Positions 8,147-18,181 of a stretch of 64,000 nt of DNA are shown here, in pieces. The DNA is from DAOULY01 sp034414595 (GTDB taxonomy: Bacteria > Chloroflexota > Dehalococcoidia > SZUA-161 > JAUWZY01). Location of the stretch: assembly GCA_034414595.1 (NCBI GenBank), contig DAOULY010000016.1, forward strand, positions 310,001-374,000, in the 5' to 3' direction. Numbering within the stretch: the stretch's first letter is position 1; each line of letters opens with the position of its first letter. The position numbers and the translations under genes are program-made. The notes under the pieces were generated by a model that was not told where the DNA came from, did no database searches, and was given only the letters and a program-made list of their open reading frames with translations.

Positions 8147-8586
8147 TCGGGCACTGTAATTTGGCCTACTGCATCGTGACTGATGTACGGCTTGATGTCA
8201 ATCACCGGGGTGCCATCGATGGCATCAAGGCCTTTAACCCTCAATGTATTGCCCTTGCGCTCTAAGAGCCGGACCACCCGCAATCCTATCGGGTTAGGTC
8301 GAGCCGGAGCCCTGGTGGCCAGAACCCCGAGCAAGGGCATATCCATCCTCCGCTGAGGATGAGTCTTGGTTAGCGAGCGCTCCTCAGGGGCAATTTTATG
8401 CATCCAGAAAAGCACTACGATGTGGGAGAATTCCTCCAAGCCATCGGCGGCTTCGACAAACTCCGGCTCCAGGATCACCTCAGAGACAACCTCGTCCCAC
8501 TGGCGCATGCCGGTCTTTTTGACCTCGCTGCGCACCCAACCGATGGGCCTCAACACCATTTGGAGCTTGCTACTTTCTTTTTCCAC
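8128..8586 (-). CDS. trmO: tRNA (N6-threonylcarbamoyladenosine-37) methyltransferase TrmO-like
   Basis: UPF0066/TsaA family, 152 residues. TrmO methylates t6A37 of threonine tRNAs using S-adenosylmethionine. Diagnostic stretches are RPIGWVRSEVKK at the N-terminus, GLEEFSHIVVLFWMHK, and the hallmark GVLATRAPARPNPIGLRVVRLL, ending with VKGLDAIDGTPVIDIKPYI. Family members also appear as alternative enzymes in archaea, so the exact substrate is inferred. It overlaps the following glycosylase gene. Confidence 0.88.
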   Translation of the reverse strand: MEKESSKLQMVLRPIGWVRSEVKKTGMRQWDEVVSEVILEPEFVEAADGLEEFSHIVVLFWMHKIAPEERSLTKTHPQRRMDMPLLGVLATRAPARPNPIGLRVVRLLERKGNTLRVKGLDAIDGTPVIDIKPYISHDAVGQITVPDWVNKL

Positions 8587-8601
8587 CCTTCTCCCTCAGG
8601 G

Positions 8602-9618
8602 TCACAGTGCAAATAACTTCTTGGCGTTTTCTGAGTAGATAGCATCCAGTTCCTCTGAACTAAGCCCGGTCTTGCTGATGTAATCGGTGGTCTTGGCTTC
8701 CGCTAATTCCACATAGGGATGGTCGGTGCCGAATAGTATGCGATCGGCGCCAATCACTTTCAGGCACAACTCCAGAGCTTCGGAATTGCCCATGGCTGTG
8801 TCGTAAAAGAAGTGCCTCAGATAATCTGACGGCCGCTTGGTCAGGTTGGCCTTGCCCGAGAGCGCCGGGTCCACACTTGTGGCCTCAGTAAATGAGTTGA
8901 GTCTTCTGTGAAGGTAGGGTATGAATCCGCCGAGATGGCACAGTATGATCTTGATATTGGGGTGTCTTTCCAGAAAACCATCCAGGATCATATATGTCGC
9001 GGTGAGTGATGTCTCGGCGGGGTAGCCGATCATTGGATACACCATGTATTTTACCATCTGCTCCATCCCGAAGGCATTCTGGGGATGGAAGTATAGCGGG
9101 GTCTCCAGTTTCTCCGCCTCAGCGAAGAATTCCTCGAACTCGGGCTCGGAGGGCCGCTTGCCGCCGATGTTGGTGGGGAGTCCAACCCCATGGAGCCCCA
9201 GTTCCTCTATAGCTCGGTGCAGTTCCTTACAACTGAACTCGACATCGACGGATAGGGGGACATCGGCGTAGAACAAAAGCCTCTGGGGATATTTGCTGTG
9301 GACTTCGGCAAAGTAGTCATTTAAGAACAGGCTGACGTCCTTCCTCTGCTGTGGCCTTTCAAGTTCCCCTTTGGCTCCCATATAAATCGGTACCGAGGGA
9401 AATGAGAGGACGGATTTCTCGATGCCGAACCTGTCCATCCATTCCACCCGCTGCTGGGCATTGAAACGCTGCATATGGTTCTTGCTTTCCTTGAATTTGT
9501 CGAAGGCGGCAACGCCTCTCGATGGCCCGAGTATTCTCTCCACCCCTTGCCAAAGCTCGGGAGCGAAGAAGTGGGAATGTACGTCAATAATGTTCTTTGG
9601 TCCTTGCTCTGAAGTCAT
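8602..9618 (-). CDS. Metal-dependent amidohydrolase (ACMSD-like, COG2159)
   Basis: A 338-residue TIM-barrel hydrolase or decarboxylase. The metal site starts with the HxH of IDVHSHFF (about residues 13-16). A later His is in LYFHPQNAF, another in IILCHLGGFIPYL, and the terminal Asp is in ILFGTDHPYVE. This subgroup includes aminocarboxymuconate-semialdehyde decarboxylase and many uncharacterised aromatic-acid decarboxylases, so the substrate is open. It overlaps the 3-hydroxyacyl-CoA dehydrogenase stop by four bases, which suggests a joint catabolic operon with that gene and perhaps the adenine deaminase upstream. Confidence 0.85.
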   Translation of the reverse strand: MTSEQGPKNIIDVHSHFFAPELWQGVERILGPSRGVAAFDKFKESKNHMQRFNAQQRVEWMDRFGIEKSVLSFPSVPIYMGAKGELERPQQRKDVSLFLNDYFAEVHSKYPQRLLFYADVPLSVDVEFSCKELHRAIEELGLHGVGLPTNIGGKRPSEPEFEEFFAEAEKLETPLYFHPQNAFGMEQMVKYMVYPMIGYPAETSLTATYMILDGFLERHPNIKIILCHLGGFIPYLHRRLNSFTEATSVDPALSGKANLTKRPSDYLRHFFYDTAMGNSEALELCLKVIGADRILFGTDHPYVELAEAKTTDYISKTGLSSEELDAIYSENAKKLFAL

Positions 9619-10490
9619 TCTTCCTCCTTTTCTGTGCCCCGCTTATAATCATAAAAACCCTTCCCGCTCTTGCGTCCGCACCATCCAGCCTGCACCATCT
9701 GCTTCAGTAGAAGGGGAGGGTAGAACCGGGACTCACCTGTCTCCTGGTACATGGCGCTGGCAACATTATAAACAGTATCGAGGCCGGCGTAGTCGGCAAC
9801 GAACAGCGGCCCTGCCTGATGCCCCAAGCCCAGTCGCGCCGACATATCGATCTCTTCCTTCGTGGCCACGCCCTTTTCCAGCGCCTCAATTGCGGCGAGC
9901 ACGAAGGGGAGCAACATGGAGTTGGCCAGAAACCCCGGCCTATCTTTAACCCTGAGAACCTCTTTGCCCATCGATTTGCCCACGGCTGCTGCAGTTTGGG
10001 CAGTCTGTTCCGAGGTCAAGACACTGGGCACAAGCTCCATAAGTTTCATCACCGGTGGAGGAAGAAAGAAGTGCATCCCTACTACCTGGTCCGGTCTCTT
10101 AGTTGCTGAAGCAATGTTGATGATAGGTATAGAGGAGGTATTGCTGGCCAGGATGGCGTGCGGTGGACAGATCTCGTCCAAGGCCGTGAAGACTTCTCTC
10201 TTGAGCTCCAGCAGCTCCGGCACAGCCTCGATGATGAGGTCACAGTCGGCGAAGTCGTTGATATCGACTGTGCTCTTGATCCGGCTCAGTATGGCGTCTC
10301 CATCTTCTTGTGTTATGCGGCGTCGCCTCACGTTCCTGGCTATATTAGCCTTGATCTCTGCAAGGCGCTTACTCAGAATGTCCTCTGTGAGGTCAGAGAC
10401 CACGGTAGGGTAGCCAGCCTCGATCGACACCTGGGTGATGCCGGAGCCCATGGTGCCGCAACCAACAACTCCGATCTTCTGGACTTCCAT
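9615..10490 (-). CDS. 3-hydroxyacyl-CoA dehydrogenase (HBD type)
   Basis: Soluble NAD-dependent enzyme that interconverts 3-hydroxyacyl-CoA and 3-oxoacyl-CoA in fatty-acid or butyrate metabolism. The 291 residues match the short, single-function family. The Rossmann start IGVVGCGTMGSGITQ is followed by the catalytic His region GMHFFLPPPVMKLMELVP. The C-terminal domain has the conserved RPGFLANSMLLPF and ends GRKSGKGFYDYK. The ATG at 10490 lies four bases after AGGAGG; the TTG just upstream is unlikely. The four-base overlap with the amidohydrolase implies coupled translation. Confidence 0.93.
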   Translation of the reverse strand: MEVQKIGVVGCGTMGSGITQVSIEAGYPTVVSDLTEDILSKRLAEIKANIARNVRRRRITQEDGDAILSRIKSTVDINDFADCDLIIEAVPELLELKREVFTALDEICPPHAILASNTSSIPIINIASATKRPDQVVGMHFFLPPPVMKLMELVPSVLTSEQTAQTAAAVGKSMGKEVLRVKDRPGFLANSMLLPFVLAAIEALEKGVATKEEIDMSARLGLGHQAGPLFVADYAGLDTVYNVASAMYQETGESRFYPPLLLKQMVQAGWCGRKSGKGFYDYKRGTEKEEE

Positions 10491-10531
10491 CAATCCTCCT
10501 TAATAGTGCATTATAGCAGAGGGAAAGGCGA

Positions 10532-12292
10532 TCAGGTGATGAGGTTCACGATCTTCCTTTCCTTCACGTCCAGCAAGCCCTTACTGGTTATTCTGAAGTG
10601 AGGGATAGCCATTGTAGGCATGGTTTGCAATGTGAAAAATGGTCTTGCTGATGAGGCCCCCAGCTCGACGGCGAGCTCAGTTATGCGGCGCATTTTGGCC
10701 GCAGCCTCTTCCTGAGGGCCATTGGTCAAGACCCCGCCGATAGGCAAAGGCAACTCCGCCAAGATTTGCCCCCGCTGGCAGAGCACCAGCCCCCCATTCA
10801 GCTCGGCGATCCTGTTGACCGCTTGTGCCATGTCACCTTCATTAGTGCCGACAACTATGATCGGGCTTGTCCGCGCCCAGCTGAAGCTGGAGGCGATCGC
10901 CCCCGATTTGAGGCCAAACCCCCTGATGAAAGCGGTGAACATAGTGCCAGGGTTATCACGCCTATCGATGCAGGCTATCTTGAGCAGGTCTTGCTCCGGA
11001 GCCATTTGGATGGAATCGTCGGCCACGGGCAACGTCGCCGTCGTTTTTCTGGTTACCAAGTCGCTGATCAGTCTCATCACCCTGACAGTTGCCTGGCCCT
11101 TGCGGCCTTGTGCCGAGATATTGAAGTCATCACGCTGCAACATTCTTGGCAAATGGACTGAGTCCAATATGCATTCCGGATAGACGGATTTTCGCGGCGG
11201 CACCAGCAGCTCGCCGTCACGGGCGATGACCCGCCCGTTGCTGATCACGTATTCGCACTCGATTCTGCTCAGACTTGGGATGATGATGATATCGGCGTAT
11301 CTTCCCGGGGCAAGGCCACCGATAAGGTGGTCCAAGGAGAAGTGCTCCGCAGGATTTATCGTCGACATCTGGATTGCCGTCACCGGGTCAAAGCCGAGGT
11401 CTATCGCCTTTTGCACAATATGGTTCATATGCCCATATTCCACCAGGTCCTGAGCCGATAGGCCATCGGTGACCAGGATCAATCGCCTGAAATCAATGTC
11501 TTCGTCCTTTATTGCTGAAATGGGCTCCAGGTCTTGCCTTATCGAGCCCTCCCGAATCATGGCATGGAGCCCAAGCCGCAGCCTCTCCAGCACCTCTTCC
11601 GCTCTTATCGGCTCATGGCATGATGAGATCCCGCAGGCAACGTATGCCGCCAGTTTGCTGCCTCTGGCTCCGGAAGCGTGTCCCTCCAGCTTCTTGCCCT
11701 GGTTCAGGACCTTGGCGAAGTTGTTCAAAACGTGTCGGTCCCCTTCTATGACGCTGGTCCAGATGGTCTCGCCCAGACCTAGAATCTCATCCAGTTCCAA
11801 CAGTTGCTCCATTTGCTCCTCGGAGATGAAGCTCTCTTGCTTGAAGGGAAGGGGCAGTGGCTCAGCCGATGGGGCCAGAGCGAAGAACTTGACCGGCTGG
11901 TCCTTGAGGTTGTCCAGGAGAGCAACGACACCTTCATAGCCGACAGTATTGCCGATGTCCAGCGTCTCAGCGATTGTGGTGGTGGTCCCGCAGACCATGG
12001 AGTACTTCAGGAATTCGTCCACAGAGGAATCGAAGTGATAATGGGCATCGATGAGCCCCGGGATCAGGACTTTTCCCTGAGCCTCGATTACCTCCGTGCC
12101 AGCGCCGATGGCATGGCTGGCGTCCTCACCGATGTAGGCAATCTTTCCGCTCTTGGTTGCCAGAGAATATCCTTTGAGCAACTCGCCGGTGTAGACACTG
12201 AGCAAATCGCCTCCTCTGATCACCATGTCTGCCTTTTTCTTGCCCAGCGCCACGTCGGCCAAGGCCGCAAGCTCTTCCCGGGATGTCTTCAT
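10532..12292 (-). CDS. ade: Adenine deaminase family protein
   Basis: 586 residues of the Ade family, which deaminates adenine to hypoxanthine. The architecture is complete: metal motif PGLIDAHYHFDSS near residue 80, CGTTTTIAETLDIGN, EGHASGARGSKLAAYVACGI, then CHEPIRAEEVLERLRLGLHAMIREG, the DPVTAIQMSTINPAEHFSL helix and GGLAPGRYADIIIIP, plus a C-terminal Ade-specific domain ending at LLDVKERKIVN. Two positions differ from the textbook enzyme: the usual TDD is VTDG here and the DH before E is CH. These touch the active site, so the substrate may not be adenine. It leads the minus-strand catabolic genes and diverges from the metallopeptidase gene. Confidence 0.8.
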   Translation of the reverse strand: MKTSREELAALADVALGKKKADMVIRGGDLLSVYTGELLKGYSLATKSGKIAYIGEDASHAIGAGTEVIEAQGKVLIPGLIDAHYHFDSSVDEFLKYSMVCGTTTTIAETLDIGNTVGYEGVVALLDNLKDQPVKFFALAPSAEPLPLPFKQESFISEEQMEQLLELDEILGLGETIWTSVIEGDRHVLNNFAKVLNQGKKLEGHASGARGSKLAAYVACGISSCHEPIRAEEVLERLRLGLHAMIREGSIRQDLEPISAIKDEDIDFRRLILVTDGLSAQDLVEYGHMNHIVQKAIDLGFDPVTAIQMSTINPAEHFSLDHLIGGLAPGRYADIIIIPSLSRIECEYVISNGRVIARDGELLVPPRKSVYPECILDSVHLPRMLQRDDFNISAQGRKGQATVRVMRLISDLVTRKTTATLPVADDSIQMAPEQDLLKIACIDRRDNPGTMFTAFIRGFGLKSGAIASSFSWARTSPIIVVGTNEGDMAQAVNRIAELNGGLVLCQRGQILAELPLPIGGVLTNGPQEEAAAKMRRITELAVELGASSARPFFTLQTMPTMAIPHFRITSKGLLDVKERKIVNLIT

Positions 12293-12350
12293 GCCTGACT
12301 ATCGCCTAACTCAATTCTAAGGTCTGGGAAGCGATAAAGCAACTGCGGGG

Positions 12351-12380
12351 TTGACAGATCCACCGTACCAAATTAACTTA
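12351..12380 (+). promoter_or_regulatory. Possible promoter of the metallopeptidase gene
   Basis: A perfect TTGACA (12351-12356) is followed after 18 bases by TAACTT, 17 bases before the start codon. A GGAG ribosome site lies eight bases before the ATG at 12397. The -10 is weak, so this is tentative. Confidence 0.3.
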
Positions 12381-12396
12381 TGATGGAGTACGGCCG

Positions 12397-12789
12397 ATGA
12401 TAATTGTAAAGCGGGAAACATTCCAGGCCTTTGTGCTCAAAGCACTGGAGCGACTGCCGGCTGAGTTTCAGCAGAGGCTGGAGAATGTCGATGTGGTCGT
12501 AGAGGACTGGCCCGCGAGAAGACAACTGGTCAAGATGGGTCTGAGACGACGCGGCGAGCTGCTGGGCCTCTATGAAGGCGTGCCCCAGACCAGGCGAAGC
12601 GGTGGCTACAACATGGTACTGCCGGACAGGATAACCCTATTCCAGAAGCCCATAGAAGCCAGGTGCCGCTCTCTCCAGGAGGTGGAAAGGGAAATAGAAA
12701 GGGTGCTATGGCACGAGATAGCACATCACTTCGGCATCAGCGACAAACGTCTGCGAGAGATAGAAGAGGAGAAAAGGGGCATGGAATAA
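12397..12789 (+). CDS. Metallopeptidase family protein (zincin, COG3824-like)
   Basis: A 130-residue small zinc protease-like protein. The C-terminal half carries HEIAHHFGISDKRLREIE, an HExxH zinc motif followed by a His at the +4 position and an acidic residue in the next helix, as in the minimal zincin family. The N-terminal half (LPAEFQQRLENVDVVVEDWP) and the middle GLYEGVPQT..RITLFQKPIE also match that family. Its substrate and role are unknown. GGAG eight bases before ATG 12397 supports the start. Confidence 0.85.
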   Translation: MIIVKRETFQAFVLKALERLPAEFQQRLENVDVVVEDWPARRQLVKMGLRRRGELLGLYEGVPQTRRSGGYNMVLPDRITLFQKPIEARCRSLQEVEREIERVLWHEIAHHFGISDKRLREIEEEKRGME

Positions 12790-13073
12790 CGGTGGGCTAT
12801 TGTGGACGATATAAAGAACCTTAAGCCTAGTCTTTACTCGGTTCTCCTCGATTGTGGTTGAAAACGTGGCATCTCCGCTTATTGTCATAGTCGCTGATAT
12901 TTCATTGCCTACCTCCATCCTATCAGGGTGGGGGTAATTGGTGTTACTTAACAACCATTTCCGAGCAGAACCGTCGACGACGGTATTTGATATTATCAAT
13001 TTTTGGTGCTATTATTATTGCCATTGTGACAATGATAGGGTTGAATGTTCCGGAACAAGCAAAATTAAGATGA
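12790..13073. other. Intergenic stretch, no clear gene
   Basis: This AT-richer stretch holds no convincing gene. A 97-codon minus-strand frame (12706-12999) has a plausible-looking middle part (SATMTISGDATFSTTIEE), but it runs into the metallopeptidase gene, has no ribosome site and matches no family I recognise; it may be a decayed coding remnant. Confidence 0.3.
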
Positions 13074-13256
13074 CCTGTTCTGAACAATTACCTAAATGCC
13101 GCTGAGGCAGCAGCCATCCTCAGAGTGCACTGAAAAATGGTAAAGCGCTTATGCCGCGAAGTGCGGACCCTTGCGAATAAGGTACGCAACAACTGGCTCA
13201 TCCATGAGGAACCTGTGCTGGTAATAGCGGGCCCCGATTCTGGTGGAAAGCTGTGA
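13074..13256 (+). pseudogene. Decayed excisionase/MerR-like helix-turn-helix gene with in-frame TGA
   Basis: One frame reads NNYLNAAEAAAILRVH, a TGA stop at 13131-13133, then KMVKRLCREVRTLANKVRNN and WLIHEE. This is the pattern of an excisionase-type HTH domain (xLxxxEAAxxLxVxxxTVxRLxRxGxLPAxKVxxxWxxxxE) with a stop in the middle and no ATG start. The frame ends at 13254-13256, overlapping the start of the FecR gene. It appears to be a dead regulatory or mobile-element gene. Confidence 0.5.
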
Positions 13257-16200
13257 CCAGACGTAAGGTCATTGCTTTTGTTGTGGCAGCTTTGCTGATC
13301 GGGGGCGTGGTCGCCAGCTTGTTGATGTGGCTATTGCCACAGCCTGCCTACGCCACATCCACCACCCTCTCCATCCTCTCCGGCGAGGTGCAAGTGCAAA
13401 AGGTGGGAAGTAGCACCTGGGCCACTGCCGAGGATAACATGGTGCTGGAGGTGGGCGATCGGGTCAAGACGGGCCCTGACTCATACGCCCTGCTCACCTT
13501 CTTCGAAGGCAGCACCATGGAGCTGGAGCCTAATTCCGAGGTGGTCATCGAAGAACTGACCACCACACAGGAGGGCTCCACGGTATTGCGGTTGAAACAG
13601 CAGGTAGGCAGGACCTGGAATCGTGTGGAAAAGCTTGTCGATCCAGCTTCCCGATATGAGGTTGATACCCCCACCGGGGTCGCAGTGGCGCGGGACACTC
13701 TCTTCGATGTCGAGGTAGCTGCGGATGGCACTACCAATGTCCGCGTGATCAAAGACAAGGTGACCGTGACTGCCCAGCAGCAGGAAGTCACGGTGGAGGA
13801 AGGGAATGAGACAGTAGTGCTGCCGGACAATCCACCAGCCCAACCCACACCCATTCCCGCTCCCAAGAGCAAACTGCAAATCTCAGTCTCTTCGCCCTCG
13901 CCTGCATGGCTGCAGGTGGTCGACCCCATAGGAAGAAGCGCCGGGATTGTTCCCCCGGGCATTGTGGTGAACCAGATCCCCCATGCACAGACCTCGGGCG
14001 CCCTGGGCCAATCTCAGGCTGTTGAGCTCAGCGAGCCCAGTGGTGGCCAGTATACCATTGTGCTCTATGATCAGCATGATGGTAACGCAGAGGTAAAGGT
14101 GACCGGGCTCGTTGAAGGCAACCAAGTGCTGGATTTGACTCAAACGGTACAGGTAGGGATGGGACAAAGGTATAAGGCTATATTGGTCCTGGAGGTGACA
14201 GATAGCTCTATTGTCTCTGGTACGCTACAGGAGTTCACACTGTTGACGGAGAAGACAGCGGGCAAGGTGGTGGTGATGCAAAAAGCAGTGGACAATCTGG
14301 AGCGTGTAGCATGTAGCTTCTCCGCCAGCAAGACCAGTGTTCTGGTCGGAGAGACCATCCAGTTCAGTGACCTCTCAACCGGCAATCCGACATCCTGGCA
14401 GTGGGACTTCGGAGATGGTGGACAAAGCACCGAGCAAAGCCCATCTCATGCCTATTCCGCCGCTGGGACCTATACCGTCTCCCTGGCTGCCTCAAATACG
14501 TTGGGCTCGAATACCCAGACCAGGACCAACTACATCACTGTTTACCCTGCGGCTGCTGCCGATTTCAGTGCCAATAAGACTCAAGCTGTGGTCGGAGAGA
14601 CCATCCAGTTCAGCGACCTCTCCACTGGCAATCCGACATCCTGGCAGTGGGACTTCGGCGATGGCGGGCAAAGCACCACGCAGAACCCGACCCATGCCTA
14701 TTCCGCCGCCGGGACCTATACCGTGTCCCTCACCGCCTCCAACCCGGTGAGTTCGGATGCCGAGACCAAGACGGGCTATATCACTGTTTACCCTGCGGTC
14801 TCCGCCGATTTCAGTGCCAACAAGACTCAAGTGGCTGTAGCAGAGACTATCCAGTTCACTGACCTCTCCACTGGCAATCCAACATCCTGGCTGTGGAGCT
14901 TCGGTGATGGCGGGCAGAGCACCGCGCAGAACCCGACTCATGCCTATTCCGCCGCCGGGACCTATACCGTCTCCCTCACCGCCTCTAATCCGGTGAGCTC
15001 GGATGCCGAGACCAAGACGAACTATATCACTGTTTCAGCGGCGCCTGGCGTCACCGTTGTCAGTTCCGATGGCTGGGGCTGGCAGAACCCCTTGCCCCAG
15101 GGGAATAACCTTCGCGGAGTCTGGGGCAGTTCCTCCACCGATGTCTTCGCCGTGGGGGCGGGTGGAACCATCCTGCACTACAATGGCAGCACCTGGATTG
15201 GGATGACCAGCAGCACCGCAAATAACCTTTATGGCATTTGGGGCAGTTCATCATCCGACGTCTTCGCTGTCGGGGCCAGTGGCACCATCCTGCACTACAA
15301 TGGCAGCAACTGGAGCGCGATGACAAGTGGCACCACAAATACCCTTCGCGGAGTCTGGGGCAGCTCAGCCTCCAATGTCTTCGCCGTCGGCCATTCAGGC
15401 ACCATCCTGCACTATGATGGCAGCAACTGGTCTGTCATGACCAGCGGTACCACAAACAACCTTTATGGCATCTGGGGCAGTTCATCATCCGACGTCTTCG
15501 CTGTCGGGGCCAGTGGCACCATCCTGCACTACGACGGCAGTAACTGGAGCTCGATGACAAGCGGCACCACAAATGCCCTTCAGGGTGTCTGGGGCAGCTC
15601 AGCCTCCGATGTCTTCGCCGTAGGGTATTCGGGCACCATCCTGCACTACGACGGCAGCACCTGGTCTGCGATGACAAGCGGCACCACAGAGTGGCTTTGT
15701 GGAGTCTGGGGGAGCTCGGCCACTGATGTCTTCGCTGTAGGAGGTAGCGGCACTATCCTGCACTACGACGGCAGTACCTGGTCTGCCATGAGTAGTGGCA
15801 CCACAAAGTGGCTTTATGGCATCTGGGGCAGCTCGGCCAGTGATGTCTTCGCCGTGGGGGATTCGGGCATCATCCTGCACTACGACGGCAGTACCTGGTC
15901 TGCGATGAGCAGTGGCAGCACATGGTGGCTTTATGGCGTGTGGGGCAGCTCGTCCACCGATGTCTACGCCGTGGGAGACTCGGGCACCATCCTGCACTAC
16001 GACGGCAGCAACTGGTCTGCCATGAGCAGCGGCACCTCGAACAACCTTTACGGAGTCTGGGGGAGCTCGGCCACAGATGTCTACGCCGTGGGGGCCAGTG
16101 GCACCATCCTGCACTATGACGGCAGCACCTGGTCTGCCATGAGCAGCGGCACCTCGAACAACCTTTGTGGCATATGGGGGAGCTCGGCCACCGATGTCTT

Positions 16201-18039
16201 CGCTGTTGGGGAGTTAGGCACCATTCGACACTACGACGGCAGTACCTGGTCTGCCATGACCAGCGGCACTACACAAGACATTAACGGTGTATGGGGCAGC
16301 TCTTCCACCGATGTCTTCGCCGTGGATCGGTATGGTACCATCCTGCACTATAATGGCAGCACCTGGAGCATGATGACAAGTGGTACCTTGTACCAACTTG
16401 AGGCTATCTGGGGGAGCTCGGCCACCGATGTCTTCGCTGTTGGGGAGTCAGGCACCATCCTGCATTATCTGGAGCAAGCAACAGCCGGCGCTGCTGTTGT
16501 CAGTTCCGATGGCTGGGGCTGGCAGAACCCCTTGCCCCAGGGAAATACCCTTCGTGGGGTCTGGGGCAGCTCCTCATCGGATGTCTTCGCCGTCGGCTAT
16601 TCAGGCACCATCCTGCACTACAACGGCAGCACATGGATTGGGATGGCCAGCAGCACCACAAATAACCTTCTCGGTGTCTGGGGAAGCTCTTCCACAGATG
16701 TCTTCGCCGTCGGCCAAATTGGCACTATCCTTCATTATGATGGCAGTAACTGGTCTGCGATGACAAGCGGCACCACAAATACTCTCAATGGGGTCTGGGG
16801 CAGTTCCTCCTCCGATGTCTTCGCCGTGGAGAACTCGGGTACCATTTTGCACTATGATGGCAGTACCTGGTCTGCGATGACAAGCGGCACCACAAATAAC
16901 CTTCTCAGTGTCTGGGGCAGCTCCTCCAATAATGTCTTCGCCGTGGGGGCCAGTGGCACCATCCTGCACTATGATGGCAGTACCTGGAGCTCGATGACAA
17001 GCGGTACCTCAAACCCCATTTATGGTATCTGGGGCAGCTCTTCCACAGATGTCTTCGCCGTCGGCCAAATTGGCACTATCCTTCATTATGATGGCAGTAA
17101 CTGGTCTGCGATGACAAGCGGCAGTTCAAATAACCTTCTGGGTATCTGGGGCAGCTCGGCCACTGATGCCTTCGCCATCGGCTATTCAGGCACCATCCTG
17201 CACTATAATGGCAGTACCTGGAGCTCGATGAGCAGCGGCACCTCAAACCACCTTTACGATATCTGGGGAAGTTCGGCACCGATGTCTTCGCCGTGGGAGC
17301 GAGTGGCACCATCCTGCACTATGACGGCAGCACATGGTCTGCCATGAGCAGCGGCACCTCAACAAACCACCTTTACGACATCTGGGGAAGTTCGGCCACC
17401 GATGTCTTCGCCGTGGGGCAGAATGGCACCATCCTGCATTATGATGGCAGTACCTGGAGCTCGATGAGCAGCGGCACCTCAAACCACCTTTACGATATCT
17501 GGGGAAGTTCGGCCACCGATGTCTTCGCCGTGGGAGCGAGTGGCACCATCCTGCACTATGACGGCAGCACATGGTCTGCCATGGGCAGCAGCTCAACCTA
17601 CCTTTATGGAGTCTGGGGTAGCTCTTCCACCGATGTCTTCGCCGTGGGGCAGAGCAATATCCTGCATTATGATGGCAGCACCTGGAGCGGGATGACAAGC
17701 GGCACCTCAGAGTGGCTTTATGGAGTCTGGGGTAGCTCTTCCAGCGATGTCTTCGCCGTGGGGAACTCGGGTACCATTTTGCACTATGATGGCAGCAACT
17801 GGGCTGCCATGAGCAGCGGCACTCCAACTTACTTTTATGGGGTCTGGGGCAGCTCCTCATCGGATGTCTTCGCCGTGGGGACGGTTTCGAACACTATCAT
17901 GCACTACGATGGCAGCACCTGGAGCTCGATGAGCGGCACTACAATAGAGCTTCAGAGCGTTTGGGGTAGCTCTTCCACAGATGTCTTCATCGTGGGAGAT
18001 TATGGCACCATACTGCATTATCTGGAGCAAGCACCATGA
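13253..18039 (+). CDS. Giant FecR / PKD / tandem-repeat surface protein, frameshifted near 17276
   Basis: About 1,595 residues once a one-base deletion is repaired; as read, the first frame stops at 17347 and the second runs 17293-18039. Order of parts: a membrane anchor or signal (residues about 5-35, KVIAFVVAALLIGGVVASLLMWL); a FecR-like domain (about 37-190; SGEVQVQKVGSS, GVAVARDTLFDVEV); a proline linker and beta-rich segment (about 200-350); three PKD domains (about 353-600, each with SWQWDFGDGGQS or SWLWSFGDGGQS); then 25 repeats of about 38 residues built on GVWGSSSTDVFAVG and GTILHYDGSTWS. The repeats form two blocks, each opened by VVSSDGWGWQNPLPQG and closed by HYLEQA. GTG at 13253 follows GGAAAG. 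The adenylate cyclase originally followed directly. FecR plus CHASE2-cyclase pairs occur in other bacteria, suggesting an envelope-sensing unit. Confidence 0.8.
15056..18024 (+). repeat. 25 tandem ~114-bp coding repeats in two blocks
   Basis: Twelve units precede and thirteen follow a spacer at about 16470-16530. Each unit encodes a beta-propeller-like strand pattern with Trp, Asp and Tyr at fixed places. Some neighbours are nearly identical: 17222-17345 equals 17459-17583 except for one C. The array therefore seems to grow by recent duplication. Confidence 0.85.
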
Positions 18040-18118
18040 CCTGGATTAACCTTGATCAGGGCGATAGATGCCGCTGCTGACCGGACTGGGCAGGCACCGT
18101 CGGCGGCTGCTTCGGCAC
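17962..18118 (+). repeat. Left copy of ~157-bp direct repeat
   Basis: Runs from the last repeat of the FecR protein through the first 17 codons of a truncated cyclase copy. It matches 20511-20668; the last 57 bases before 18110 are identical. See the right copy for interpretation. Confidence 0.85.
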
Positions 18119-18181
18119 ATCGAAGACATACACACGGTTACGATAATGATATTGACAGTCTCACAGCACATTCGTTTATAG
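18068..18181 (+). pseudogene. Truncated 5' end of a CHASE2 adenylate cyclase gene
   Basis: ATG at 18068 opens MPLLTGLGRHRRRLLRH, the same 17 residues as the intact cyclase at 20618. The sequence then diverges (IEDIHTVTIMILTVSQHIRL) and stops at 18179-18181. It is the leftover of the duplication or insertion that separated the FecR protein from its cyclase. Confidence 0.7.

Noticed and set aside
12706..12999. 97-codon minus-strand ORF
   Set aside because: It overlaps the metallopeptidase gene, has no ribosome site and no recognised family; at most a remnant.
13131..13133. In-frame TGA as a selenocysteine codon
   Set aside because: No reason for selenocysteine in an HTH domain and no SECIS-like hairpin recognised; the gene also lacks a proper start, so decay is simpler.
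15056..18024. Regular repeats that could suggest a CRISPR array
   Set aside because: Units are about 114 bases, in frame, and encode a conserved 38-residue motif; spacers are absent. They are protein repeats.
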